Positions 1 through 8,677 of a DNA stretch of 64,000 bases are shown in pieces. Made by a program: the position numbers and the translations under genes. Origin of the DNA: an uncultured bacterium (GTDB taxonomy: Bacteria > Actinomycetota > Coriobacteriia > Coriobacteriales > Eggerthellaceae); contig CAJMPP010000007.1 in assembly GCA_905215325.1 (NCBI GenBank), forward strand, positions 1-64,000, given 5' to 3'. The notes beneath the pieces are model-generated. The model was given only the letters and a program-made list of their open reading frames with translations. It made no database searches and had not been told where the DNA came from. Positions within the stretch are counted from its first letter, which is position 1. Each line of letters starts with the position of its first letter.

Positions 1-468
1 CGTCAGCCCCAGCAAATCCTTGATTTGACCGATCAAGATGGTCACCGCAATACCCGCCGTGAAGCCGGTGGTGATGGTGTAGGGAACGAAACGGATGAGC
101 GTGCCGAGTTTCAGCAAGCCCATGAGCACGAGCATCACGCCGGCGATGATGGTGGCCGCCACCAGGCCCTCCATGCCGTCGGTGGCAACGATGCCCGCAA
201 CGATGGTGGCGAAGGCAGCCGTGGGGCCGGAGATCTGCACGCGGCTGCCACCCAAGAACGCGATCAGGAAGCCCGCGACGATGGCGGTGTAAAGGCCCTG
301 CTCAGGGCCTACGCCCGATGCGATGGCCAACGCGATGGAAAGCGGCAGCGCCACCACGGCAACCACCACGCCCGAGACGATGTCCTTCGGGATTTGGCGG
401 CGCAACTCCTCTTTGCTGGAGTGCTTGATGATGCTGAATAATATAGGCTTGATCTTGTCTCGCTGCAT
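1..468 (-). CDS. SulP family anion permease, N-terminal part (cut by window edge)
   Basis: Only the first 156 residues are present; the frame stays open to base 1. The sequence has a short charged N-terminus, then closely spaced hydrophobic segments with the SulP-type stretch PLSIALAIASGVGPEQGLYT and the following SGPTAAF. SulP permeases move sulfate or bicarbonate across the inner membrane. The next gene upstream on the same strand is a beta carbonic anhydrase, and that pairing suggests bicarbonate rather than sulfate, but this is inference. The ATG at 466-468 follows a GAAGG only a few bases away, so the start is likely but not certain. The C-terminal STAS domain, if present, lies outside the window. 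Confidence 0.85.
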   Translation of the reverse strand, partial: MQRDKIKPILFSIIKHSSKEELRRQIPKDIVSGVVVAVVALPLSIALAIASGVGPEQGLYTAIVAGFLIAFLGGSRVQISGPTAAFATIVAGIVATDGMEGLVAATIIAGVMLVLMGLLKLGTLIRFVPYTITTGFTAGIAVTILIGQIKDLLGLT

Positions 469-730
469 GGCCTTCGTTTCGCGTCGGGATTGTCGGTTTC
501 AAAGCTCCTGCAACGCGACCCGCCGGGTGGTGGAGACGACAAAGCCCCAACCGGGCCGTTTTCCCGGATGGAGCGTGATGTGTCTTCAGATTGTACGGCA
601 TGCCTAGCCGCAAGAGGGTATTTATGGTAACGCGGCAAAGCCACCCACCGCCCGACCACACAAAATCGCCAGCAAGAGGGGGTGTCGGTGCCGGCGCGGT
701 GACCGAACGCGCTTCGGGCGATTTCGGCTA

Positions 731-1309
731 TCACTCCAAAAACTGGACTTCTCCGGTGTCGGTTTGGTAGAGGGCGCCTACTACCCGCAGGCCGTGCTCT
801 GCTTCGTCGGTGCGAACTTTGCGGCTTTCCTCGATGCGGCGAACGCTGTGCGCCACGTTCGCCAAGCAGGCGGCGGCTTCGTCGGTTTCGTTGCCGATGG
901 CGTCGGCTATCTCGTCGGTGATGAACTTCACCGTTCCGTAGGGCTCGTGGTGCATGGCGGCGTCGACGGCGCCGCAGCCCGTGTGCCCCAAAACCACCAC
1001 CAGGTTGCAGCCCAAGTGGTCTTCGGCGTACTCGATGCTGCCGAGCTGGTGCTTGTCCACCACGTTGCCGGCCACACGGATGACGAACAGGTCGCCGATG
1101 CCCGCCGAGAAGATGGCCTCGGGGATCACGCGCGAGTCCGAGCACGCCAGCACGATGGCGTACGGGTGCTGGCCTTCGCAAAACGTCGACTGGCGCAGCT
1201 CCGGCGACACGTCGCCCTGCGCTTGACTCGCGTTCAGATAGCGGGCGTTTCCCTCGCGCAGGCGCTCGAGCGCCTCATCTGCCGAAAGATTGCAAGATTT
1301 ATGGCTCAT
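731..1309 (-). CDS. Beta-class carbonic anhydrase
   Basis: A 192-residue protein, normal length for a compact bacterial beta carbonic anhydrase, which interconverts CO2 and bicarbonate in the cytoplasm. The zinc and catalytic residues are all visible: C56, D58 and R60 in CSDSR, then H109 and C112 in HTGCG. An upstream in-frame start would add 27 residues of unlike character; the ATG at 1307-1309 is preferred because it is preceded by GGGGAGG at good spacing. It is transcribed toward the SulP permease with about 260 bases between them, so the pair may supply bicarbonate for carboxylations. Divergent from the redox protein on the other side. Confidence 0.93.
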   Translation of the reverse strand: MSHKSCNLSADEALERLREGNARYLNASQAQGDVSPELRQSTFCEGQHPYAIVLACSDSRVIPEAIFSAGIGDLFVIRVAGNVVDKHQLGSIEYAEDHLGCNLVVVLGHTGCGAVDAAMHHEPYGTVKFITDEIADAIGNETDEAAACLANVAHSVRRIEESRKVRTDEAEHGLRVVGALYQTDTGEVQFLE

Positions 1310-1437
1310 GGCGGCCTCCCCTTTCGTTATGTTCACGCTCAGCTTACCGCGTTGGGCAAACCTGAACGCGTTTCTGCCGACAAGCTGCAAAATGCTAGCG
1401 GTTACAATAGGGCAAACCTAGGGGGAAGGGAACTGCC

Positions 1438-1893
1438 ATGTCGAAACAGGCGATTTTGGAACTTGACCACGATTCGTGCAAAACGCAGGCGATGGCGTAT
1501 CTCGAGCAAGGCTTCAATTGCGCGCAGGCGGTCGCTTGCACGCTGGCGCCGGCGATCGGGCTTGATGTCGACCAGACGTTTCGCCTGATGGAGGGCTTCG
1601 GCGGCGGCATGGGCGGCTACGCCGAGACCTGCGGCGCGGTGTCGGGCGCCGTTATGGCGGCCGGATGGGTCAAAAGCGCCGGTAGCGAAAACCCTGTCAG
1701 CAAGATGGAAACGTACCGGCTGGCCGACCAGATGTGCGCGCGATTCAAGACGCAAAACGGCACGACCATCTGCGCCGAGCTCAAGGGCATCGGCAACCCT
1801 GCGGGGCCGCTCCGCTCCTGCCCCGGCTGCATCCAAGACGCCGTGGACATCGCCATCGATGTTCTTCAGGCGGATGCGCGCGCTGGCGAGTAG
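1438..1893 (+). CDS. C_GCAxxG_C_C family putative redox-active protein
   Basis: A 151-residue soluble protein with eight cysteines (14, 28, 34, 65, 100, 112, 128, 131). The arrangement GFNCAQAV, then CGAVSGA, then SCPGC near the end is the C_GCAxxG_C_C family pattern, common in anaerobes and thought to bind a metal or act in redox chemistry; no reaction is established. A GGGGGAAGG ribosome site precedes the ATG. It lies 62 bases ahead of a YeiH-type transporter on the same strand and could be co-transcribed with it. Glycine-rich GFGGGMGG (residues 53-60) precedes the central cysteine. Confidence 0.88.
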   Translation: MSKQAILELDHDSCKTQAMAYLEQGFNCAQAVACTLAPAIGLDVDQTFRLMEGFGGGMGGYAETCGAVSGAVMAAGWVKSAGSENPVSKMETYRLADQMCARFKTQNGTTICAELKGIGNPAGPLRSCPGCIQDAVDIAIDVLQADARAGE

Positions 1894-1955
1894 CTTCACC
1901 GGGACGTTGCGCTATAGTTGACCGCGTCATACAGCTTACGCGTAGAAAGCACCCC

Positions 1956-3002
1956 ATGTCCCGCATCAAAACCCTTGCGCCCGGCATTGCCGTAAGCGCC
2001 CTTATCGCCGTCGTTTGCTGGTTTCTCGGCCAGGCGGTGCCGCTGGTGGGCGGCGCCGTGTTCGCCATTTTGCTGGGCATGGTCATCGGCACGTTCTGGA
2101 AGCAGAAGGGCGCGGCAGGGCCGGGCATCAAATTCGCGTCGAAGAAGATCCTGCAAACCGCCGTGGTGCTGCTGGGCTTCGGATTGCCGCTGACGCAGTT
2201 GGCCCAGGTGGGAGTTATGTCGCTGCCCGTTATTCTGTCCACCATCTCCGCATCGCTGATCACCGCGGCGGTGCTGTGCCGCGCAATGCACGTGCCCGGG
2301 CGCACCGCCACGCTCATCGGCGTGGGGTCCTCGATCTGCGGCGGCTCGGCCATCGCGGCCACCGCGCCGGTCATCAAGGCCGACGATCAGGAAGTGGCGC
2401 ACGCCATATCGGTGGTGTTCCTGTTCAACGTGCTGGCGGCGCTCATCTTCCCCACCCTGGGCGACGTTATAGGTTTGAGCAATAACGGCTTCGGGCTGTT
2501 CGCGGGCACCGCGGTCAACGACACGTCGTCGGTCACCGCCGCCGCCGCCGTGTGGGACGGCATGCACCCCGGCGCGAACGCGCTCGATTACGCCACCATC
2601 GTCAAGCTCACGCGCACGCTGGCCATCATCCCCATCACGTTCGCGCTTGCGCTGTGGGTTTCCGCGCGCGAACGCAAGCAGGCAGCGCAAAACGGCGCGG
2701 ATACGGCTTCTACCAGCAGTTTCAGCTTGAAGCGCGCGCTGCCCACGTTCATCGTGCTGTTCGTATGCGCCTCCCTGGTGGCCACGGGCGCCAGCGCCGC
2801 GGGCGTCGATCCGGCCGTTTTCGCGCCGCTCAAAACGCTCAGCAAGTTCTTCATCGTGGTGGCCATGGCCGCCATCGGCCTGAACACCGACGTCGTGGGC
2901 CTGGTAAAGTCGGGCGCAAAACCCATCGTGCTGGGCGCGGCATGCTGGGTTGCCATCGCGTGCACGAGCCTGGCGGCGCAGCACATTCTGGGGCTCTGGT
3001 AG
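1956..3002 (+). CDS. YeiH family putative sulfate/anion exporter
   Basis: A 348-residue polytopic membrane protein with roughly ten hydrophobic segments and the YeiH/PSE family signatures LLGFGLPL, GGSAIAATAPVI and GTAVNDTSSVTAA. Family members are called putative sulfate exporters, with substrate unproven in most cases. An open frame continues far upstream, but it overlaps the preceding gene out of frame and is arginine-rich, so the ATG at 1956 that begins the hydrophobic domain is chosen; it has AGAAAG in front. Placement after a cysteine-rich redox protein and near an anion permease gives a loose sulfur or anion theme, which is only inference. Confidence 0.87.
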   Translation: MSRIKTLAPGIAVSALIAVVCWFLGQAVPLVGGAVFAILLGMVIGTFWKQKGAAGPGIKFASKKILQTAVVLLGFGLPLTQLAQVGVMSLPVILSTISASLITAAVLCRAMHVPGRTATLIGVGSSICGGSAIAATAPVIKADDQEVAHAISVVFLFNVLAALIFPTLGDVIGLSNNGFGLFAGTAVNDTSSVTAAAAVWDGMHPGANALDYATIVKLTRTLAIIPITFALALWVSARERKQAAQNGADTASTSSFSLKRALPTFIVLFVCASLVATGASAAGVDPAVFAPLKTLSKFFIVVAMAAIGLNTDVVGLVKSGAKPIVLGAACWVAIACTSLAAQHILGLW

Positions 3003-3131
3003 CGCCCGCCGCGCGAACGCCGAGCGCCCGGCGCCGGAGCCGCTGAACCCGAATCCGACGCCCGCGCCGTCATCCTGTAAAACCGCCGTTTCCGCGGTTC
3101 AAACAAATTCGCAAGCGAAGAAAGGGTCGAT

Positions 3132-3968
3132 ATGCTGACCATCGGATGCCATCTGTCAACGTCGAAGGGCTTTCTGGCCATGGGCGAAACCGCGCTTTCC
3201 ATCGGCGCGAACACGTTCGCGTTCTTCACGCGAAACCCGCGCGGGGGCAAGGCGAAGGCCATCGATCCCGCCGACGCCGCGGCGCTTCGCGAGCTCATGG
3301 CCGAGCACAACTTCGGCCCTCTGGTGGCACACGCACCCTACACGCTCAACCCCTGCTCGGACAAGCCGCACGCCCGCGAGTTCGCGCTCGAATGCATGGC
3401 AGACGACCTGATGCGCATGGAATCCGTGCCCGGCAATTACTACAACTTCCATCCGGGAAGCCACGTGAAGCAAGGCGCAGAAGCGGGCATCGAACTGATA
3501 TCGGGCCTGCTCAACCAGGTGCTGCGCCCCGAGCAGACCACCACGGTGCTACTGGAGGCCATGGCAGGCAAGGGCACGGAAGTCGGCCGCACGTTCGAGG
3601 AGTTGGCCGCCATCATCGACCGCGTGGAGCTTGCCGATCACATGGGCGTGTGCCTGGACACGTGCCACATCCACGACGGCGGCTACGACATCGTGAACGA
3701 CCTGGACGGCGTGCTTGAGGAGTTCGACCGCGTGATCGGCCTTGAGCGCCTGCGCGCCGTGCACATCAACGACTCGAAGAACCCTTGCGGGGCGCACAAG
3801 GACCGCCACGAATGCATCGGCCAAGGCTTCATCGGCGTCGACGCCTTCCAGCGCATCGTCACGCACCCCGCGCTTCGCGACCTGCCCTTCATCCTGGAAA
3901 CCCCCAACGAACTGCCCGGCTACGCAGCCGAGATCAAGCTTTTGCGCGAGCTGGCGCAGGACGCGTAG
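3132..3968 (+). CDS. nfo: Deoxyribonuclease IV (endonuclease IV, AP endonuclease)
   Basis: A 278-residue TIM-barrel zinc nuclease that cuts DNA 5' of abasic sites in base excision repair. Expected metal-ligand motifs occur in order: GCHLSTSKG at the start, FHPGSH, a glutamate in LLEAMAG, LDTCHIHDGGYD, HINDSK, HKDRHECIGQG and finally ILETP. Length is typical. AAAGGG six bases before the ATG sets the start. It stands alone between a transporter and the aryl-acid cluster. Confidence 0.96.
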   Translation: MLTIGCHLSTSKGFLAMGETALSIGANTFAFFTRNPRGGKAKAIDPADAAALRELMAEHNFGPLVAHAPYTLNPCSDKPHAREFALECMADDLMRMESVPGNYYNFHPGSHVKQGAEAGIELISGLLNQVLRPEQTTTVLLEAMAGKGTEVGRTFEELAAIIDRVELADHMGVCLDTCHIHDGGYDIVNDLDGVLEEFDRVIGLERLRAVHINDSKNPCGAHKDRHECIGQGFIGVDAFQRIVTHPALRDLPFILETPNELPGYAAEIKLLRELAQDA

Positions 3969-4030
3969 GCGGGTTTGCGGTTTTTGACCCTTCGCAAACC
4001 TTGGATTCGCAGCATATACGCAGGTCAGTT

Positions 4031-4081
4031 AGGTTATCGATTTGCCCGATAACAATTCATCGATAAATATCCTAGTAACCT
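4031..4081. promoter_or_regulatory. Nested inverted repeats ahead of the phenylacetate-CoA ligase
   Basis: GTTATCG (4033-4039) and CGATAAC (4047-4053) form a perfect 7-7-7 inverted repeat. An outer pair AGGTTA (4031-4036) and TAACCT (4076-4081) encloses it. This AT-richer patch sits about 100 bases ahead of the start codon in the only sizeable gap before the cluster, so it is a candidate operator. No regulator is identified. Confidence 0.4.
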
Positions 4082-4179
4082 GCGTTGAATACCGGGCAAT
4101 TCGGTGTTTCAATACGAACAGCAAAACCACGGCAGGCGAACCGCCGCCGGCACTACGCGATAGCAAGGAGCACCGCATC

Positions 4180-5523
4180 ATGGCAAAGAAGAACATCCCG
4201 TACGACCAGAAGTACTACGATCCCGAGATCGAGTGCATGCCGCGGCCCGAGCTTGAGCAGCTGCAGCTTGAGCGCCTGCAGACCATGGTGCAGTACGCTT
4301 ACGACAACACCGTCTACTACAAGCGCAGCTTCGACGCCGCCGGCGTGAAGCCCTCCGACATCAAAACGCTCGCCGACCTGGCGAAGTTCCCGTTCATCAA
4401 CAAGCAGACCGAGCGCGAAACCCAGCACGTGGGCAGCTTCTTCGGCGAGCTGTGCAGCGTGCCCGAGGAGGACGTCGTGTTCATGGCCACCTCCTCCGGC
4501 TCCACCGGCGTGCCCACGGTCAGCCCGTTCACGCAGGAGGACTTCGACCTGTGGCAGGACACCGAGGCCCGTCTGTTCTGGCAGGCCGGCATGCGCCCCA
4601 ACGACCGCTACGTCCACGGCCTGAACTTCGCCCTGTACGTCGGCGGCCCCGACGTCATCGGCGCGCAACGCCTGGGCGCGCTGGCCATCTGGGCGGGCGC
4701 CATCCCCTCCGACCGTCTGATCTTCGTGCTGAAGCAGTACCAGCCCACCATCATCTGGACCAGCCCCTCCTACGCCTGGACGCTGGGCCAGAAGATCAAG
4801 GAGAAGGGTCTCGACCCGCGCAACGACTTCAGCATCCGCACCATCATCGTCGCAGGTGAGCCGGGCGGTTCCATTGAATCCACGCGCGAGAGCATCGAGG
4901 AGCTGTGGGGCGCGAACGTGGTCGACTTCTTCGGCTTGTCCGACATCTACGGCGCCTGCGCGGCCATGTGCGAGGCGAAGGACGGCCTGCATATCGTGGA
5001 GGATCAGATCCTCGTTGAGACCGTCGACCCGGTCACCGGCGAGGTGCTCGAGCCCGGCAGCGTGGGCGAGCTGACCTACACCACGCTCATGAAGAAGGCC
5101 CGCCCGATGATCCGCTTCCGCACCGGCGACATCGGCTACGTTTCCACCGAGAAGTGCAGCTGCGGCCGCACCCACGCCCGCATCCACGTGACCGGCCGCA
5201 AGGACGAGATGTTCATCGTGGGCGCCGTGAACGTGTTCCCCTCCGACGTCGAGTACGTCGTGCGCAAGGAGTCGGGCCTGACCGGCGAGTACTCCATCCG
5301 CGTGTACGACGAGAACTTCACCACTCGCTACGAGGTGTCCGTCGAGCGCGCCCTTGGCAGCGACGAGCCCTACGACCAGGTGTCCAAGCGCGTCGAGGCG
5401 GCGCTGAAGGCCCACACGGGCGTGCGTCCGGCCAAGGTCATCGTGTTCGACGCCGACAAGCTGGGCACCTCAAGCGAGCACAAGGCGAAACGCTTCATCG
5501 ACGAGCGCGACAGCGCGAAGTAA
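4180..5523 (+). CDS. paaK: Phenylacetate-CoA ligase family enzyme
   Basis: A 447-residue AMP-forming ligase of the PaaK branch, which activates aryl acids to CoA thioesters. The phosphate-binding loop TSSGSTG falls near residues 104-110, the aryl/AMP region FFGLSDIYGA near 248-257, and RFRTGDIGY with a CSCGRTHARI cysteine pair near 326, as in PaaK relatives. AAGGAG ten bases before the ATG fixes the start; the longer open frame upstream is not supported. It heads a run of co-directional genes with a LysR-type effector domain and a 2-oxoacid:ferredoxin oxidoreductase. This suggests metabolism of arylacetates or arylpyruvates. The true substrate cannot be read from sequence. Confidence 0.93.
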   Translation: MAKKNIPYDQKYYDPEIECMPRPELEQLQLERLQTMVQYAYDNTVYYKRSFDAAGVKPSDIKTLADLAKFPFINKQTERETQHVGSFFGELCSVPEEDVVFMATSSGSTGVPTVSPFTQEDFDLWQDTEARLFWQAGMRPNDRYVHGLNFALYVGGPDVIGAQRLGALAIWAGAIPSDRLIFVLKQYQPTIIWTSPSYAWTLGQKIKEKGLDPRNDFSIRTIIVAGEPGGSIESTRESIEELWGANVVDFFGLSDIYGACAAMCEAKDGLHIVEDQILVETVDPVTGEVLEPGSVGELTYTTLMKKARPMIRFRTGDIGYVSTEKCSCGRTHARIHVTGRKDEMFIVGAVNVFPSDVEYVVRKESGLTGEYSIRVYDENFTTRYEVSVERALGSDEPYDQVSKRVEAALKAHTGVRPAKVIVFDADKLGTSSEHKAKRFIDERDSAK

Positions 5524-5610
5524 GCAACGGCGCAAAACCACCTGGTTTACATCGGCCGCGCCCTGCAACGGGCTTTTGCGGGGCGCGGCATCGAGCGAAA
5601 GGATCTTCCC

Positions 5611-6264
5611 ATGGCATACGATTTCTCCGTTTCCGGGCAGCATTACCTGTTCAATGTCCAGACGTTTGCACACACGGTGCTGGCGCTGGGCGGCGACTCC
5701 TACAACTACGCGTTCCGTGACCGCACCACGCAAGGCGTCATCGACGACGTGGCATCGGGCGAAAGCGAGCTGGGCGTGGTGTTCGAGACCTCCGCGACCG
5801 CCGCGGAGCTTGACGCCGCCTTCGACGCCGCCGGCCTTGAGTTCGTGCAGCTGGTCGAGTCGGCCCCGCGTGTGGCGCTGCCGGCAAGCCACCCGCTGGT
5901 CAACGCGTCCAGCCTGACGCTCGAGCAGCTGGCAGATTACCCCTACATCTACTTCGACCAGGGCAAAGACGCTCCGGCAGCCTTCTTCGAGGAGGCCCTG
6001 GGCGACCAGCCGCGCACCAAGTCCATCGCCACCACCGACCGCGCCAGCCTCTCCGAGCTGATCGTGGCGCTCAACGGCTACACGGTGACCTCCGGCATTT
6101 TGGTGGGCATCTCCGACGGCGCGCAGCTGCGCACGGTGGCGCTCGACGCGGACGTCACGCTGCGCCTGGGCTACCTGAAGAAGAAGGGCGCACAGCTCGA
6201 CGGCACCGCGGCACGCTTCGTGGCAACGCTCGAGAAGAACCTGGAGCGTTACGCCAAGTTCTAG
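5611..6264 (+). CDS. Stand-alone LysR-type substrate-binding domain protein
   Basis: A 217-residue protein resembling the effector-binding half of LysR regulators: ESELGVVFET, then APRVALPASHPLVN, then LEQLADYPYIYFDQG, and ALNGYTVTSGILVG. No helix-turn-helix precedes it; the gap to the ligase is only 87 bases, too short to hold one, and the protein starts at its own ATG with AAAGGA upstream. There is no signal peptide, so it should be cytoplasmic. It may sense an aryl ligand, act with a DNA-binding partner elsewhere, or act as an accessory to the neighbouring enzymes. A perfect terminator hairpin follows 25 bases after the stop. Confidence 0.75.
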   Translation: MAYDFSVSGQHYLFNVQTFAHTVLALGGDSYNYAFRDRTTQGVIDDVASGESELGVVFETSATAAELDAAFDAAGLEFVQLVESAPRVALPASHPLVNASSLTLEQLADYPYIYFDQGKDAPAAFFEEALGDQPRTKSIATTDRASLSELIVALNGYTVTSGILVGISDGAQLRTVALDADVTLRLGYLKKKGAQLDGTAARFVATLEKNLERYAKF

Positions 6265-6288
6265 GAAACACGGTTTTGCGACCTTGGA

Positions 6289-6314
6289 GGGGACGAGCGC
6301 GCTCGTCCCCTTTT
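6289..6314 (+). terminator. Intrinsic terminator after the LysR-like domain gene
   Basis: A 22-base perfect palindrome (6289-6310, core GGGGACGAGCG) is followed by TTTTC. It separates the ligase/LysR-like pair from the oxidoreductase genes. It may attenuate rather than fully stop transcription, because the next gene starts about 95 bases on. Confidence 0.75.
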
Positions 6315-6408
6315 CGGCGTTTTGCGGGCCGACGCCGGGCCCGCCGGGTGCCGGGCAAAAGCCTGGCGTATGATAGAGCGGCGTATCCAAGACGGGAAAA
6401 GGTTTCAC

Positions 6409-7368
6409 ATGATAGAAGTGCTTTGGCATGGCCGCGGCGGACAGGGGGCCTTCACCGCCGCTCGGCTTCTGGGCGCGGCGGCGTCGCTTGACGGCAAGCG
6501 GCACGCGCTTGCGTTCCCCTCGTTCGGCCCCGAGCGACGTGGCGCTCCCATGCGCGCGTTCACCAAGATTGATACGGTGCAAATCGGTGACCGAAGCGCC
6601 GTTTCGAAAGCGGACTTCGTGATCTACCTGGACGGAACGCTGCTGGCGCCCGGCTGGGAGCGCGAGCTGAAGCCGGGCGGCATCTGCCTGGTGAACACCG
6701 CCGATACGCTGGACGACCCGCGTTTGCTGGCCATCGACGCGGACGGGCTGGCCGAAGAGCTACTGGGCAGGCCCATCCCCAACACGGTTTTCCTGGGCGC
6801 TTTGGCGCAGCTTGCCGATTGCGTGGACCGCGAAAGCGTGGAGGAGGCCATCCGCCAGTACATGCCTGCGAAGCTGCACGAGCGCAACATCAAGGTGGTC
6901 GAGCGCGCCATCGCGCTGGTTCAGCAGGCCGACGTTGCCGGGCATGAGGAGGCTGCTGACGACGAATCCGCAGGTCATCCGTGTGAGCAAGCGGAACCGG
7001 TGACCGGCTTGCACCGTGCGGCGCATTCTTCGGCAGCGCATATGCCGCAGTTGTTCGCCACCGTTCCCGAGCCTTCCGCCTATGCCGGCACCACCTGCTA
7101 TGCCGCAGGATACCTGACGCAGGTCAACGCGGGCTGGCGCAACGTGCGCCCAGTGCTTAATGCGGACGCGTGCACGGGCTGCCTGCAGTGCTACCTGTAC
7201 TGCCCGGACGGCGCCATCTTCAAGGTTGCCGGCCAGAACAAGGCGGGCGTTTCGGTGGATATCGACCTTGATTTCTGCAAAGGCTGCGGGGTTTGCGCCG
7301 CCGCCTGCAAGTTCAACGCGCTTTCCATGGCGCCCGAAGCGAACGCGAAGGAGGCGTGTTGCGCATGA
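6409..7368 (+). CDS. 2-oxoacid:ferredoxin oxidoreductase, fused gamma and ferredoxin (delta) subunits
   Basis: A 319-residue fusion. The N-terminal half is a PorG-type gamma subunit with WHGRGGQGAFTAARLLG (from residue 6) and FPSFGPERRGAPMRAF. A linker rich in His, Glu and Ala (about 180-215) leads to a PorD-type domain with two 4Fe-4S motifs: CTGCLQCYLYCP from about residue 255 and CKGCGVCAAAC from about 290. The complex oxidises a 2-oxoacid to acyl-CoA and reduces ferredoxin. The ATG at 6409 has GGGAAAAGG in front; an upstream in-frame ATG lacks a site. The stop overlaps the next start by four bases (ATGA), so translation is coupled. Confidence 0.92.
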   Translation: MIEVLWHGRGGQGAFTAARLLGAAASLDGKRHALAFPSFGPERRGAPMRAFTKIDTVQIGDRSAVSKADFVIYLDGTLLAPGWERELKPGGICLVNTADTLDDPRLLAIDADGLAEELLGRPIPNTVFLGALAQLADCVDRESVEEAIRQYMPAKLHERNIKVVERAIALVQQADVAGHEEAADDESAGHPCEQAEPVTGLHRAAHSSAAHMPQLFATVPEPSAYAGTTCYAAGYLTQVNAGWRNVRPVLNADACTGCLQCYLYCPDGAIFKVAGQNKAGVSVDIDLDFCKGCGVCAAACKFNALSMAPEANAKEACCA

Positions 7369-8675
7369 AGCGTTTTCTATCCGGTGACGAGGCGTTCGCC
7401 GAGGGCGTGCGCCTAGCGCGGCCGCAGGTGATCTCAGCCTACCCCATCACGCCGCAGACCGTCGTGGTCGAACGCCTTTCCGAGATGGTCGAGGAAGGCC
7501 AGCTGGCGGCCGAGTACGTGCACGTCGAAAGCGAGCATTCGGCCCTGTCATGCGCCATCGGCGCGTCGGCCACGGGCGCGCGCACGTTCACGGCAACGTC
7601 GAGCCAGGGCCTGCTGTACATGGCCGAGTGCCTGACTTACGCCGCGGGCGGCCGCTTCCCCATCGTCATGATGAACGCGAACCGCGCCACCGCGCTGCCG
7701 TGGAACATCTACGGCGACCAGCGCGACAGCCTGGCGCTTCTGGACCATGGCTGGGTGCAGGCGTACGCGCAGGACAACCAGGAGGCGCTCGACCTGGCGC
7801 TTATGGCCTATGCCGTGGCCGAGGATCCCAAGGTTCGCACACCGTTCATGGTGAACTTGGACGGTTTTGCGCTCACGCACACCTACGAAAGCGTGGACAT
7901 CCCCGCCCAGGAGCAGGCCGATGCGTTCCTGCCGCCCTATGACGGCGCGGGCAACCGCTTCGACTTCGCAAACCCCGTCAACATCGGCTACTCGGCGGGC
8001 CCGGAGTTCAACCGCTACTTCAAGCACTCGGCTCACGAGGGCATGCTGGCCGCCGCCGACGCCGTGGAGCGCATCGAAGCGCGCTTCGCCGAGGTGTTCG
8101 GCAGGAGCTACCCGGGGCTGATCGAAGCCGTGAACTGCGACGATGCCGACATCGTGCTGGTCACGTTGGGCTCCATCGCCGGCCTGGCGCGCGAGCGCGT
8201 GGCGCAGCTGCGCGCACAAGGCGTGAAGGCGGGCCTGGTGCGCATCCGCTACATGCGCCCGTTCCCCGCGCGCCAAATCGTGGAGGCGCTGGCCGGCGCT
8301 GCCGCGGTGGGCGTGCTGGAGAAGGACGTCAGCTTCGGCGCGGAAGGCACGGTCATGACCAACGTGTGCTCCGCGCTGCAGCAGGCGGGCAACGCCGTGC
8401 CGGTGGTGAACTTCGTAGGCGGCCTGGGCGGCGACGACATCACGCAGGCCCAGATGAGGGGCATGTTCGAGGTGCTGAAGCAGATCGCCGCCGGGCGCAT
8501 CGCACCCGAGGATTGCCCGCGCGTGGGCTTTTTGGGCGTCGACTCCGTGGCCGACGAGTTCGGGAACCCCTGCTGCGAAGGCTGCGGCGATACCGGGGCC
8601 GTTGCCGTTGCCGGTGGCGACCTTGAAAGCGCACGCGGCGACGCGTGCGCAACCAATGCGAAAGGAGGCCGATAG
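7365..8675 (+). CDS. porA: 2-oxoacid:ferredoxin oxidoreductase alpha subunit (PorA-like)
   Basis: A 436-residue alpha subunit. The pyrimidine-binding region SAYPITPQT (about 24-32) and the ESEHSA segment (about 55) are present, then the long core and the C-terminal VGVLEKDVSFGAEG and NFVGGLGG motifs of the family. AAGGAGG lies eleven bases before the start. The end of the protein carries an extra tail with CCEGCGD, not needed for the family fold and possibly a metal or redox add-on. Substrate is unassigned: PorA relatives in gut anaerobes include arylpyruvate enzymes, and the nearby phenylacetate-CoA ligase favours an aromatic 2-oxoacid. Confidence 0.93.
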   Translation: MKRFLSGDEAFAEGVRLARPQVISAYPITPQTVVVERLSEMVEEGQLAAEYVHVESEHSALSCAIGASATGARTFTATSSQGLLYMAECLTYAAGGRFPIVMMNANRATALPWNIYGDQRDSLALLDHGWVQAYAQDNQEALDLALMAYAVAEDPKVRTPFMVNLDGFALTHTYESVDIPAQEQADAFLPPYDGAGNRFDFANPVNIGYSAGPEFNRYFKHSAHEGMLAAADAVERIEARFAEVFGRSYPGLIEAVNCDDADIVLVTLGSIAGLARERVAQLRAQGVKAGLVRIRYMRPFPARQIVEALAGAAAVGVLEKDVSFGAEGTVMTNVCSALQQAGNAVPVVNFVGGLGGDDITQAQMRGMFEVLKQIAAGRIAPEDCPRVGFLGVDSVADEFGNPCCEGCGDTGAVAVAGGDLESARGDACATNAKGGR

Positions 8676-8677
8676 CC

